DNA of 64,000 bases from Paenibacillus brevis (GTDB lineage Bacteria; Bacillota; Bacilli; Paenibacillales; Paenibacillaceae): NCBI RefSeq assembly GCF_018919145.1, contig NZ_JAHLQJ010000011.1, forward strand, positions 109,933-173,932, given 5' to 3'. Made by a program: the position numbers and the translations under genes. The notes below the pieces were generated by a model. The model was not told where the DNA came from. It saw only the letters and a list, made by a program, of their open reading frames with translations, and made no database searches. This document shows, in pieces, positions 8,605 to 16,478 of the stretch (position 1 is its first letter; the number at the start of each line of letters is the position of its first letter).

Positions 8605-8938
8605 TTATTACGCAGACTCTTGAGCTCGGCTTTACATGTGCCGCGATGCAATATAGTACTGATATAGCCGCCATACGGCTGCTATATGGCAGAAGACACT
8701 CTATGCATCACTGCATCAGTCGCGCTGCTTCCTGCTTCACATGCCGAAATAGCTTGGAGTGTTGGTCAGGCGAAGTTCGGCGCAAGGCAGGAGCATCGTG
8801 GGATTGGAGCGCAATGTTAATTGCGGCGAGCTGTATCCTGCTTGCGTGATGCCCCAAGCAACAAGCTTATTGCAGTGCAGCGTAAGGCGCAGCTATATGC
8901 AAACTGCATTGTAGTTAAACTGCAAGGGCGAAGTAGCC

Positions 8939-9058
8939 GGGGCATAAGTGTGAAGGTAAAAGCTTTCTGTAAGAAAGCTGCTTCGGAAGCATAGAGCGTC
9001 ATAATGAAAGAAATCCGCGAACAACAGCGATCGTAGCAACTCTTCACACGTTGCCCCC
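8939..9058 (+). repeat. Family-1 interspersed repeat, core copy (forward orientation)
   Basis: It begins GGGGCATAAGTGTGAAGG and ends CTTCACACGTTGCCCCC, with AAATCCGCGAACAACAGCGA near the right end, as in the other copies. The left internal part is replaced by unrelated sequence that contains a small AAAGCTTTC palindrome. It faces the copy at 8472 across about 335 bp. Confidence 0.7.
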
Positions 9059-9113
9059 TTAACTCGCCCTCTAATGTTTAACCGCTCTCCGTGTATTGAT
9101 TGCGCACTAACAG

Positions 9114-9149
9114 AAAAAAGGCCTCCCGCTGTTGGGAAGGCCCTTTTTA
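9114..9149 (-). terminator. Terminator of fnr, bidirectional in shape
   Basis: GGCCTCCC (9120-9127) pairs with GGGAAGGCC (9134-9142) with one bulge. Read on the minus strand it is followed by TTTTTT, and on the plus strand by TTTTT. It lies 39 bp after the fnr stop. Confidence 0.75.
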
Positions 9150-9188
9150 AAGTAGCACGTTAAGTTAAGTCCGGCAGCATTGAAGAGA

Positions 9189-9905
9189 TTAGATCCGGCA
9201 GATTTCATTCGGACAGAGCTCGCAGTGGCAAATATCCTGCAGCATTACCAGATCCTTGATAACAATCATGCCGTTATCATACTCCAGCGCATCTTTTTTA
9301 CGAAGATCACTCAGCATCCGGTTGACGCTTTCACGGGTTGCGCCAATCATATTGGACAAATCCGTATGGGTGATTTTCTTATTGATCAGAATGTTCTCAC
9401 CATGCTGTTCACCGTAAGTATTGCTTAGACGAATCAGGGTAGAGCAAAGCGCGCCCGGCTTCCCGTACATCATCAGATCGCGGAATTTCGTCTGTGTCAA
9501 TCGGTGATGGATGCCCATCCATTTCATGAAATCAATCGCAAAATCGCAGTGCTGGCAGATCATGATCTCCAGATCCTTCTGCTCGATAACGCCAACCTCA
9601 CTGTCCTCAATGACTTCGGCAGTGAAGCTGTGCTTGGTGCTAAAGAAAGGATCCGCCTGACCCACCATATCTCCGCGGCCGTACATGTAGAGGATCAGTT
9701 CTTTGCCTTCATCGGTAGACTTGGTCAGCTTGACACGCCCGCGTTTAACATAAAATAGTTTATCGGAAAAGTCGCCTTCCCAGAAAAGATGCGTTCCCTC
9801 AGGGTACGCTTTTTCTTTCATCGTGACAAGGAGACGGTTGAAGTTTTGCTCGGTAAAACAGCTCGTATTGCCGCGGGGCAGAGTGACGCTCATCATTTCG
9901 CTCAT
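9189..9905 (-). CDS. fnr: Fnr, oxygen-sensing Crp/Fnr-family regulator (Bacillus type)
   Basis: This 238-residue transcription factor has an N-terminal cyclic-nucleotide-like beta barrel (EGTHLFWEGDFSDKLFYV, GRGDMVGQADPF) and a C-terminal Crp helix-turn-helix (ITHTDLSNMIGATRESVNRM). The tail ends with C228, C231 and C236, the same spacing as C227, C230 and C235, which hold the [4Fe-4S] cluster in B. subtilis Fnr; D143 is a candidate for its fourth ligand (D141 there). E. coli-type N-terminal ligands are absent. It should be active without oxygen and bind TGTGA-N6-TCACA sites, which occur upstream of nirB, adhE and pflB and in the fnr-adhE gap. A TATAAT (minus strand, 9959-9954) precedes the gene. 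Confidence 0.95.
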   Translation of the reverse strand: MSEMMSVTLPRGNTSCFTEQNFNRLLVTMKEKAYPEGTHLFWEGDFSDKLFYVKRGRVKLTKSTDEGKELILYMYGRGDMVGQADPFFSTKHSFTAEVIEDSEVGVIEQKDLEIMICQHCDFAIDFMKWMGIHHRLTQTKFRDLMMYGKPGALCSTLIRLSNTYGEQHGENILINKKITHTDLSNMIGATRESVNRMLSDLRKKDALEYDNGMIVIKDLVMLQDICHCELCPNEICRI

Positions 9906-10019
9906 TATGGATTTCCCCTTTGTGTTCCAAATTTTTCTGAAAATTTTAAATTAATTATATAACTTTTTTAGAGTTTTGAGACGCATAGAAGTCCTTAAAA
10001 AGTGTCGAAATTTCAACAT

Positions 10020-10035
10020 TGTGACTAATTTCACT
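10020..10035. promoter_or_regulatory. Fnr-type operator in the fnr-adhE gap (fnr-proximal)
   Basis: TGTGA-CTAATT-TCACT is a full match to the Fnr half-sites. Its centre lies about 122 bp before the fnr start and 276 bp before adhE, and about 80 bp from the likely fnr start of transcription. Autoregulation of fnr is the simplest reading. Confidence 0.7.
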
Positions 10036-10156
10036 TTAATGGTGAAATGATATTTCTCACAATACAAGAAAAAGAATAAGGAGTCAAAGACAAAAATTGT
10101 AAATTACAACTGAAAATTCGAACATTCTATTGAAAGTTTTCATTTATTTTATAGTA

Positions 10157-10200
10157 CGTGAAAAAATTCACTATACAAACTAAAAAAGCTGTGATATGCT
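10157..10200 (+). promoter_or_regulatory. Fnr operator and -10 box of the adhE promoter
   Basis: CGTGA-AAAAAT-TCACT (10157-10172) is followed by a -10 element TATGCT at 10195-10200. The operator centre lies about 42 bp before the expected start of transcription, which is the class II activator position. Confidence 0.75.
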
Positions 10201-10245
10201 TTAACCATAAAGAGAAGCGCAAAGCTTCATTAGGACACACTCCTA

Positions 10246-10261
10246 AGTGAAAAAAATCACT
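10246..10261. promoter_or_regulatory. Second Fnr-type site, inside the adhE leader
   Basis: AGTGA-AAAAAA-TCACT lies between the predicted adhE transcription start and its ribosome site (AGGAGGATGAG at 10289). At this place a bound regulator would block rather than activate. Confidence 0.65.
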
Positions 10262-10303
10262 AACATAAGGAGTTGTCCATTCCACCTTAGGAGGATGAGA
10301 GAA

Positions 10304-12919
10304 ATGGCCGTTAAAAACGAAGTGAAAGCAAACACGGAGCCTACCGCACAAGACTACATCCAGACATTGATCGACAAGGGGAAGAAAGCATCCGAAGCGT
10401 TCATGAGCATGACTCAGGAGCAAATCGACCAGATCGTACAGGCTATGGCACTGGCAGGACTCGACAAGCATATGTACCTTGCTAAGATGGCGGTTGAAGA
10501 AACCGGACGCGGCGTATACGAAGACAAAATTATCAAGAACATGTTTGCAACGGAGTATATCCACAACAGCATCAAATACAACAAGACCGTCGGCGTGATT
10601 GAAGATAATCCTTATGAAAGCTTCCAGAAGATCGCTGAGCCTGTCGGCATTATCATGGGGATTACGCCGGTAACCAACCCGACATCCACTACCATCTTTA
10701 AAGCGATGATCGCGATCAAGACACGCAACCCGATTATCTTTGGGTTCCATCCATCTGCACAACGCTGCAGTACGGAAGCTGCCAAGATTCTGCTCGAAGC
10801 CGCTGTGAAGCATGGCGCGCCTGCAGATTGTATTCAATGGATCGAGAATCCTTCCATGGACCGCACCAATGCGCTGATGAATCATCCTGACGTAGCCTGC
10901 ATCCTGGCAACCGGCGGATCCGCGATGGTTAAAGCGGCTTACAGCTGCGGCAAACCGGCGCTCGGCGTAGGTCCTGGTAACGTGCCTTGCTTCATTGAGA
11001 AGACTGCCGACCTGGATCAAGCGGTAAACGATTTGATTCTCTCGAAGACGTTTGACAATGGCATGATCTGTGCCTCGGAGCAAGCGGTTATTATTGAAGA
11101 ACCTATTTTCGACCAAGTGAAGAAGAAAATGATCGCAAACGGCTGCTACTTCGTTAATAAGGAAGAGGCTGCAAAATTGACTGCCGGAGCTATCATTGCT
11201 GATAAATGTGCAGTAAATCCAAGCATCGTAGGCCAACCTGCTGTGAAAATCGCTGAAATGTGCGGTATCGACGTACCTGCAGGAACGAAGATTCTTGTCG
11301 CTGAAATCGAAGGCGTAGGACCTAAATTCCCGCTGTCGGCTGAGAAGCTGAGCCCGGTATTGGCCTGCTACAAAGTGAAAACAGCTGAACAAGGCATCGC
11401 ACGTGCGCTGGAAGTGGTTCAATTCGGAGGCATGGGGCATTCGTCGGTTATTCATTCTAATAATGAAGAGATTATTCAGAAGTTCTCGGACAGCATGCCT
11501 ACCTGCCGGATTTTGGTGAACCAGCCTTCGTCGCAAGGCGGTATCGGTGATATCTACAATACGAACCTGCCGTCCCTGACGCTCGGCTGCGGATCTTATG
11601 GACGCAACTCGACATCGTCGAACGTAACGGCTATCAATCTGATCAACGTGAAAAGGGTGAATCGTCGTACCGTGAATATGCAATGGTTCAAAGTGCCGGA
11701 TAAAATCTATTTCGAGAAAAATTCGACCCAATATCTTGCTAAAATGCCGGATATCAGCCGCGTATTGATTGTAACGGACCCAATGATGGTTAAACTGGGT
11801 TATGTAGAAAGAGTGGAGCACTATCTCCGTCAACGTCAAACGCCGGTAGCGATTGAAGTATTTTCGGATGTAGAGCCGGATCCGTCGACAACTACGGTTG
11901 AACGCGGTACTGAACTGATGGCTAAATTCCAACCGGATTGCATCATCGCTCTCGGCGGCGGATCGCCAATGGATGCGGCCAAGGGTATGTGGCTGTTCTA
12001 TGAATACCCGGATACAGATTTCCACAACCTGAAGCAAAAATTCATGGATATCCGCAAACGGACTTACAAATACCCTCGTCTGGGCCAAAAAGCAAAATTC
12101 GTAGCCATTCCTACGACTTCGGGTACAGGCTCGGAAGTAACGCCGTTCGCAGTTATTACCGATAAGATCAATGGCAACACCAAATATCCATTGGCAGACT
12201 ATGAGCTGACTCCGGACGTGGCGATCATCGATCCTGAATTTGTATATAGCTTGCCTAAAGTAGCGGTTGCTGATACAGGGATGGACGTATTGACACATGC
12301 GATTGAAGCGTATGTATCGGTAATGGCTAATGACTATACGGACGGACTTGCAATTAAGGCCATCCAACTGGTGTTCCAATACCTGGAGAAATCGGCGCTG
12401 ACTGGCGACAAGCTGGCTCGCGAAAAAATGCATAACGCTTCGACGCTCGCAGGGATGGCATTCGCGAATGCATTCCTCGGCATCAACCATAGCCTTGCGC
12501 ACAAATGGGGCGGGCAGTACCATACCGCTCATGGACGTACCAATGCCATCCTGATGCCGCATGTCATTCGCTACAATGCGAAAAAGCCTACCAAGTTCGC
12601 CGCATGGCCTAAATATACTAACTTTATAGCAGACGAACGTTATGCAGAAATCGCCCGGATTCTTGGATTGCCTGCCCGTACAACAGAAGAAGGCGTGAAG
12701 AGTCTGATCAACGCCATCCGTGATCTGAACAAGAAGCTTGGTATTCCTGCAAGCTTCCAGGAGCTTGGATTTGACCCAAGCGACTTCGAATCGCGGGTAG
12801 ATTATCTGGCAGACCGCGCCTTTGAAGATCAATGTACAACAGCCAATCCTAAGCTGCCATTGGTTACGGAGCTGGCGGAAGTTTACCGTGATGCCTTCTA
12901 CGGAAGATTTGAAGAATAA
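10304..12919 (+). CDS. adhE: Bifunctional acetaldehyde-CoA/alcohol dehydrogenase AdhE
   Basis: An 871-residue fermentation enzyme that converts acetyl-CoA to acetaldehyde and then to ethanol, oxidising two NADH. The N-terminal aldehyde dehydrogenase half carries the catalytic Cys256 in GMICASEQ and the nucleotide-binding LATGGSAMVKAAY. The C-terminal iron alcohol dehydrogenase half carries ALGGGSPMDAAKGMW for NAD and the iron-ligand region THAIEAYV with NHSLAHKWGGQYHTAHG. The protein probably assembles into spirosomes as known for AdhE. ATG 10304 follows AGGAGG; a frame start at 10247 lies in the operator region. It is followed by pflB-pflA, which supplies acetyl-CoA without oxygen, and is preceded by Fnr sites. 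Confidence 0.96.
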   Translation: MAVKNEVKANTEPTAQDYIQTLIDKGKKASEAFMSMTQEQIDQIVQAMALAGLDKHMYLAKMAVEETGRGVYEDKIIKNMFATEYIHNSIKYNKTVGVIEDNPYESFQKIAEPVGIIMGITPVTNPTSTTIFKAMIAIKTRNPIIFGFHPSAQRCSTEAAKILLEAAVKHGAPADCIQWIENPSMDRTNALMNHPDVACILATGGSAMVKAAYSCGKPALGVGPGNVPCFIEKTADLDQAVNDLILSKTFDNGMICASEQAVIIEEPIFDQVKKKMIANGCYFVNKEEAAKLTAGAIIADKCAVNPSIVGQPAVKIAEMCGIDVPAGTKILVAEIEGVGPKFPLSAEKLSPVLACYKVKTAEQGIARALEVVQFGGMGHSSVIHSNNEEIIQKFSDSMPTCRILVNQPSSQGGIGDIYNTNLPSLTLGCGSYGRNSTSSNVTAINLINVKRVNRRTVNMQWFKVPDKIYFEKNSTQYLAKMPDISRVLIVTDPMMVKLGYVERVEHYLRQRQTPVAIEVFSDVEPDPSTTTVERGTELMAKFQPDCIIALGGGSPMDAAKGMWLFYEYPDTDFHNLKQKFMDIRKRTYKYPRLGQKAKFVAIPTTSGTGSEVTPFAVITDKINGNTKYPLADYELTPDVAIIDPEFVYSLPKVAVADTGMDVLTHAIEAYVSVMANDYTDGLAIKAIQLVFQYLEKSALTGDKLAREKMHNASTLAGMAFANAFLGINHSLAHKWGGQYHTAHGRTNAILMPHVIRYNAKKPTKFAAWPKYTNFIADERYAEIARILGLPARTTEEGVKSLINAIRDLNKKLGIPASFQELGFDPSDFESRVDYLADRAFEDQCTTANPKLPLVTELAEVYRDAFYGRFEE

Positions 12920-12941
12920 GTGAACAAATAAGATGAAAAAA

Positions 12942-12976
12942 GTGACAAATATCACCTCGAAAGTGATATTTGTCAC
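12942..12976. promoter_or_regulatory. Double Fnr operator that is also a perfect 14-bp inverted repeat (adhE end / pflB promoter)
   Basis: GTGACAAATATCAC (12942-12955) and GTGATATTTGTCAC (12963-12976) are each Fnr-type sites and are exact reverse complements across 7 bp. Their centres are 21 bp apart, two helical turns. In RNA they would form a 14-bp hairpin just after adhE, preceded by A-rich and followed by AATCTTTAT, so it may also end the adhE transcript. Confidence 0.75.
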
Positions 12977-12996
12977 AATCTTTATATGGGGATTAT

Positions 12997-13002
12997 TATA
13001 AT
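12997..13002 (+). promoter_or_regulatory. -10 box of the upstream pflB promoter
   Basis: TATAAT lies about 30 bp after the centre of the nearer Fnr half of the double operator, which gives an activator distance near -40. No recognisable -35 is present, as expected for an activator-dependent promoter. Confidence 0.6.
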
Positions 13003-13085
13003 ATAAAGCTATAAATGATCCCTAATAGAAAAGGTAAGTACGGTGGATATAAAATTTATTCGCTGAGGCTTACCAGTGTCAGAAA

Positions 13086-13101
13086 TGTGAAAAGTATCAC
13101 A
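13086..13101. promoter_or_regulatory. Perfect Fnr operator, pflB-proximal
   Basis: TGTGA-AAAGTA-TCACA matches the full consensus. GATATATAA at 13125-13133 could serve as -10, which would make a second Fnr-activated promoter 40-50 bp before the pflB ATG; the alternative is a downstream repressing site. Confidence 0.7.
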
Positions 13102-13176
13102 AATTTTAGGGATCACAAGGCGCGGATATATAACCTTCAACCCGCGTACTTTAAACTATAAATGGAGGGAATAAAG

Positions 13177-15447
13177 ATGTCGGTGATTGAAAAAGAAGTT
13201 CAAAAAACACAAGAAGTACAATCGGCGTGGAGAAGCTTCAAAAAAGGTAAATGGATGAGAGAAGTGAACACCCGCGATTTCATCGAGAACAACATCAGCG
13301 CATATGAAGGTAACGAATCCTTCTTGGAAGGCGCAACGGACAATACTAAATCACTGTGGGATATCATCTCCGATCTCACGAAGAAAGAAAGAGAAGCGGG
13401 CGGCGTGCTGGATGTAGATGTTCACAAGCCATCCATGATTACATCCCACAAGCCTGGATACCTTGACAAAGCTAAGGAACAAATCGTCGGTGTTCAAGGG
13501 GATGAGCCGTTCCAACGTACTATTCATCCTTTCGGCGGCATAAATATGGTTCTCAATTCCTGTAAGGCATACGGCTTTGATTTGCCGGAAGAAATTGTTG
13601 AACTGTTTACACATATCCGTAAAACCCACAACCAAGGCGTTTTTGATGCATATACCTCCGAGATGAGAGCCGTTCGTAAGGCCGGTATCATCACAGGTCT
13701 TCCGGATGCTTACGGCCGCGGCCGGATCATCGGCGACTATCGCCGTGTAGCTCTGTACGGTGTAGACTTCCTGATCAAACAAAAGAAAAACGAACTGAAC
13801 AGCCTTGAGGTTGACGTTATTGATGAAGCTGTCATTCGTCTTCGCGAAGAGCTCTCCGAACAAATCCGCGCGCTGGACGAACTGAAGCAGCTTGGACAAA
13901 TGTACGGTTTTGATATTTCCAGACCTGCTGAAAATGCGAAGGAAGCTTTCCAATGGGTATACTTCGGCTACCTGGCTGCAGTTAAAGAGCAAGACGGCGC
14001 TGCAATGTCCCTGGGCCGTGTATCTTCCTTCCTGGATGCTTACATCGAACGCGATCTGGCTGAAGGAACATTGTCTGAAGAAGCAGCTCAAGAACTGGTT
14101 GACCATTTCGTTATGAAGCTTCGTATCGTTAAGTTCCTGCGTACTCCTGAATATAATGATCTGTTCAGCGGCGACCCTACTTGGGTTACAGAATCGATCG
14201 GCGGTATGGCTGTAGACGGATCGACATTGGTAACGAAGAACAGCTTCCGCTTCCTGCATACCCTGTACAACCTGGGCCCTGCTCCAGAACCGAACCTGAC
14301 TGTTCTCTGGTCCGAGCAATTGCCTGAAGCGTTCAAAAAATACTGTGCGAAGGTTTCGATCGAAACCAGCTCGATCCAATATGAAAATGACGACCTGATG
14401 CGTCCGATCTACGGTGACGACTACGGTATCGCTTGCTGCGTATCCGCAATGAAGATCGGTAAGCAAATGCAGTTCTTCGGAGCGCGGGCGAACCTGGCTA
14501 AAGCCTTGCTGTATGCGATCAACGGCGGTAAGGATGAAAAATCCGGCGCGCAAGTCGGTCCTGAATACCCTGCAATTACTTCCGAATACCTTGAGTATGA
14601 TGAAGTGATGAAACGCTTCAAGCCGATGATGGAATGGCTGGCTAAGACCTATGTAAACACATTGAATGTCATTCACTATATGCATGATAAGTATTGCTAC
14701 GAACGGATTGAAATGGCGCTGCATGACCGTGACATTCTCCGTACGATGGCTTGCGGTATTGCGGGTCTGTCGGTTGCAGCCGACTCCTTGAGCGCGATCA
14801 AACATGCCAAGGTTAAGGTTATCCGTAATGAACAGGGCATTGCTGTCGACTTCGAAACAGAAGGCGAATTCCCTTGCTACGGTAACAACGATGACCGTGT
14901 TGACCAAATTGCCGTTAGCCTGGTTGAATCCTTCATGGAAATGATCCGCAAGCATAAGACTTACCGTGATGCCCTGCCTACACAATCCGTATTGACCATT
15001 ACTTCCAATGTAGTGTACGGTAAGAAGACAGGTACTACCCCGGATGGACGTAAAGCAGGCGAGCCGTTCGCTCCTGGTGCGAACCCAATGCACGGCCGCG
15101 ATAAGAAGGGTGCATTGGCATCGCTTAGCTCGGTAGCGAAGCTGCCTTACGAGCACAGCCTTGACGGTATCTCGAATACCTTCTCGATCGTGCCTAAGGC
15201 GCTCGGTAAAGAAGAGGAAATCCGCAAATCCAACCTTGTATCGATGATGGATGGATATTTCGGCAGCAATGCGCATCACCTGAACGTCAACGTGTTTGAC
15301 CGTGAGCAACTGATGGACGCTATGGAGCATCCTGAGAACTACCCTCAGTTGACCATCCGCGTATCCGGATATGCTGTTAACTTCATCAAATTGACTCGTG
15401 AGCAACAGCTCGACGTGATCAACCGTACCTTCCACGGTTCGATGTAA
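13177..15447 (+). CDS. pflB: Formate C-acetyltransferase (pyruvate formate-lyase)
   Basis: A 756-residue glycyl-radical enzyme that splits pyruvate and CoA into acetyl-CoA and formate under anaerobic conditions. The adjacent active-site cysteines C420-C421 lie in [11 protein letters not shown], and the radical glycine G731 lies in RVSGYAVNF near the C terminus; E. coli PflB has C418/C419 and G734. Length is typical. ATG 13177 is chosen behind TGGAGGGAA; a frame start at 13162 lies within that region. pflA follows after 78 bp. Two or three Fnr boxes lie upstream, so expression should rise when oxygen is absent. The enzyme is destroyed by oxygen in its active form, which fits this control. Confidence 0.97.
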   Translation: MSVIEKEVQKTQEVQSAWRSFKKGKWMREVNTRDFIENNISAYEGNESFLEGATDNTKSLWDIISDLTKKEREAGGVLDVDVHKPSMITSHKPGYLDKAKEQIVGVQGDEPFQRTIHPFGGINMVLNSCKAYGFDLPEEIVELFTHIRKTHNQGVFDAYTSEMRAVRKAGIITGLPDAYGRGRIIGDYRRVALYGVDFLIKQKKNELNSLEVDVIDEAVIRLREELSEQIRALDELKQLGQMYGFDISRPAENAKEAFQWVYFGYLAAVKEQDGAAMSLGRVSSFLDAYIERDLAEGTLSEEAAQELVDHFVMKLRIVKFLRTPEYNDLFSGDPTWVTESIGGMAVDGSTLVTKNSFRFLHTLYNLGPAPEPNLTVLWSEQLPEAFKKYCAKVSIETSSIQYENDDLMRPIYGDDYGIACCVSAMKIGKQMQFFGARANLAKALLYAINGGKDEKSGAQVGPEYPAITSEYLEYDEVMKRFKPMMEWLAKTYVNTLNVIHYMHDKYCYERIEMALHDRDILRTMACGIAGLSVAADSLSAIKHAKVKVIRNEQGIAVDFETEGEFPCYGNNDDRVDQIAVSLVESFMEMIRKHKTYRDALPTQSVLTITSNVVYGKKTGTTPDGRKAGEPFAPGANPMHGRDKKGALASLSSVAKLPYEHSLDGISNTFSIVPKALGKEEEIRKSNLVSMMDGYFGSNAHHLNVNVFDREQLMDAMEHPENYPQLTIRVSGYAVNFIKLTREQQLDVINRTFHGSM

Positions 15448-15525
15448 GGAACTTCGGGTAGAGTCGTAATAAATGCTGTTCAATAGTATGAATTGAGGCA
15501 GCCTAACTGGAAAGGGTGACGAAAG

Positions 15526-16269
15526 ATGCTTAAAGGTCGCATACATTCATTGGAAACTTTCGGAACGGTAGATGGACCAGGTATTCGTTTCGTTCTCTTC
15601 ATGCAGGGCTGCCTGCTGAAATGCCAATATTGCCATAACCCGGATACATGGAGCTTGACGGATGGCAAGGAGATGACCGTAGATGAGGTGTTGGCGGAAA
15701 TTGAGCCATACCTCACCTACTACCGCTCCTCCGGCGGCGGCTTGACGGTATCGGGAGGAGAAGCAACCTTGCAGGCTCCTTTTGTTACCGAGCTGTTCCG
15801 TCAAGTCAAGAAGCGCTGGAACTTGCATACCACGCTGGATACGAATGGTTATAACGAAGGCGACAAGATCAAGGATCTTCTTGATGTAACGGATCTGGTT
15901 CTTCTTGATTTGAAGCACATCGATAATGAGAAGCACATCAAATTGACTAGTAAGCCCAATGACCGGATGCTGAGAATGGCTGAATGGCTGTCTAGTCATC
16001 ATCGGAACATGTGGATCCGTTATGTGCTTGTACCCGGCATTAATGATGAGGAAGAGGATTTGGTCCGCTTAGGCCGATTCATCGGCGGTCTTCAAGGTGT
16101 AGAGAAGCTGGAGATTCTCCCTTATCATCAAATGGGTGTATACAAATGGCAGGAGCTTGGCTGGGCTTACCCGTTGGAAGGCGTGCCTTCCCCGACAGCG
16201 GAACAAGTGGATTGGGCATATGCCACGATCGAGAAGGGTCGTCAGCAGGCAGAAGTGATTATGAATTAG
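15526..16269 (+). CDS. pflA: Pyruvate formate-lyase activating enzyme (radical SAM)
   Basis: A 247-residue radical S-adenosylmethionine enzyme that puts the glycyl radical on PflB. The [4Fe-4S] motif C29-x3-C33-x2-C36 is in MQGCLLKCQYCHNP. SGGEATLQ and the DLVLLDLKHID block follow as usual for PFL activases. The start ATG 15526 follows GGAAAGGGTGACGAAAG. It is co-transcribed with pflB and followed by a terminator-like hairpin at 16321. Confidence 0.96.
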   Translation: MLKGRIHSLETFGTVDGPGIRFVLFMQGCLLKCQYCHNPDTWSLTDGKEMTVDEVLAEIEPYLTYYRSSGGGLTVSGGEATLQAPFVTELFRQVKKRWNLHTTLDTNGYNEGDKIKDLLDVTDLVLLDLKHIDNEKHIKLTSKPNDRMLRMAEWLSSHHRNMWIRYVLVPGINDEEEDLVRLGRFIGGLQGVEKLEILPYHQMGVYKWQELGWAYPLEGVPSPTAEQVDWAYATIEKGRQQAEVIMN

Positions 16270-16320
16270 CCTTCATCAGCGTCAGTTATAATCACATATA
16301 ATATTGAGAAGTGTAGCGAT

Positions 16321-16366
16321 AGCGGTTAAGCTTGACTGTAGATGTCAGGTTTAACCGCTTTCTTGT
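16321..16366 (+). terminator. Likely terminator of pflB-pflA
   Basis: AGCGGTTAA (16321-16329) pairs with TTAACCGCT (16351-16359) across a loop that can pair further, followed by TTCTTGTT. The T run is interrupted. Confidence 0.6.
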
Positions 16367-16478
16367 TGTTGATAAGAAGAAATTATCCCTGATATAGAAA
16401 AATAACCTCCTGACGGATTTGAAATCGTTTTCTATAATAAGGGGTAGTAACTCTAAATTCAGGAGGGGTCATAGAAAG

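Larger units (their letters stand above)
8386..9188. other. Gene-free stretch of 800 bp between nirC and fnr, built of repeats
   Basis: No credible coding frame is present. The stretch holds two family-1 repeat cores in opposite orientation (8472-8604 and 8939-9058), a central segment that resembles the reverse complement of sequence after efp (about 40186-40330), and the fnr terminator. Short open frames here lie inside repeats and lack ribosome sites. Confidence 0.7.

Noticed and set aside
8646..8849. Small open frame in the nirC-fnr island, Cys-rich product
   Set aside because: It lies in repeat-derived sequence, lacks a ribosome site and has no protein-like composition.
10127..12976. A 949-codon open frame on the minus strand across adhE
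   Set aside because: It is the antisense shadow of a strongly codon-biased gene: the protein is rich in His, Arg and Cys without domains, has no ribosome site, and adhE on the plus strand is certain.
13351..15546. A 731-codon minus-strand frame across pflB
   Set aside because: Same antisense effect; pflB has all catalytic residues and the reverse frame shows no recognisable motif.
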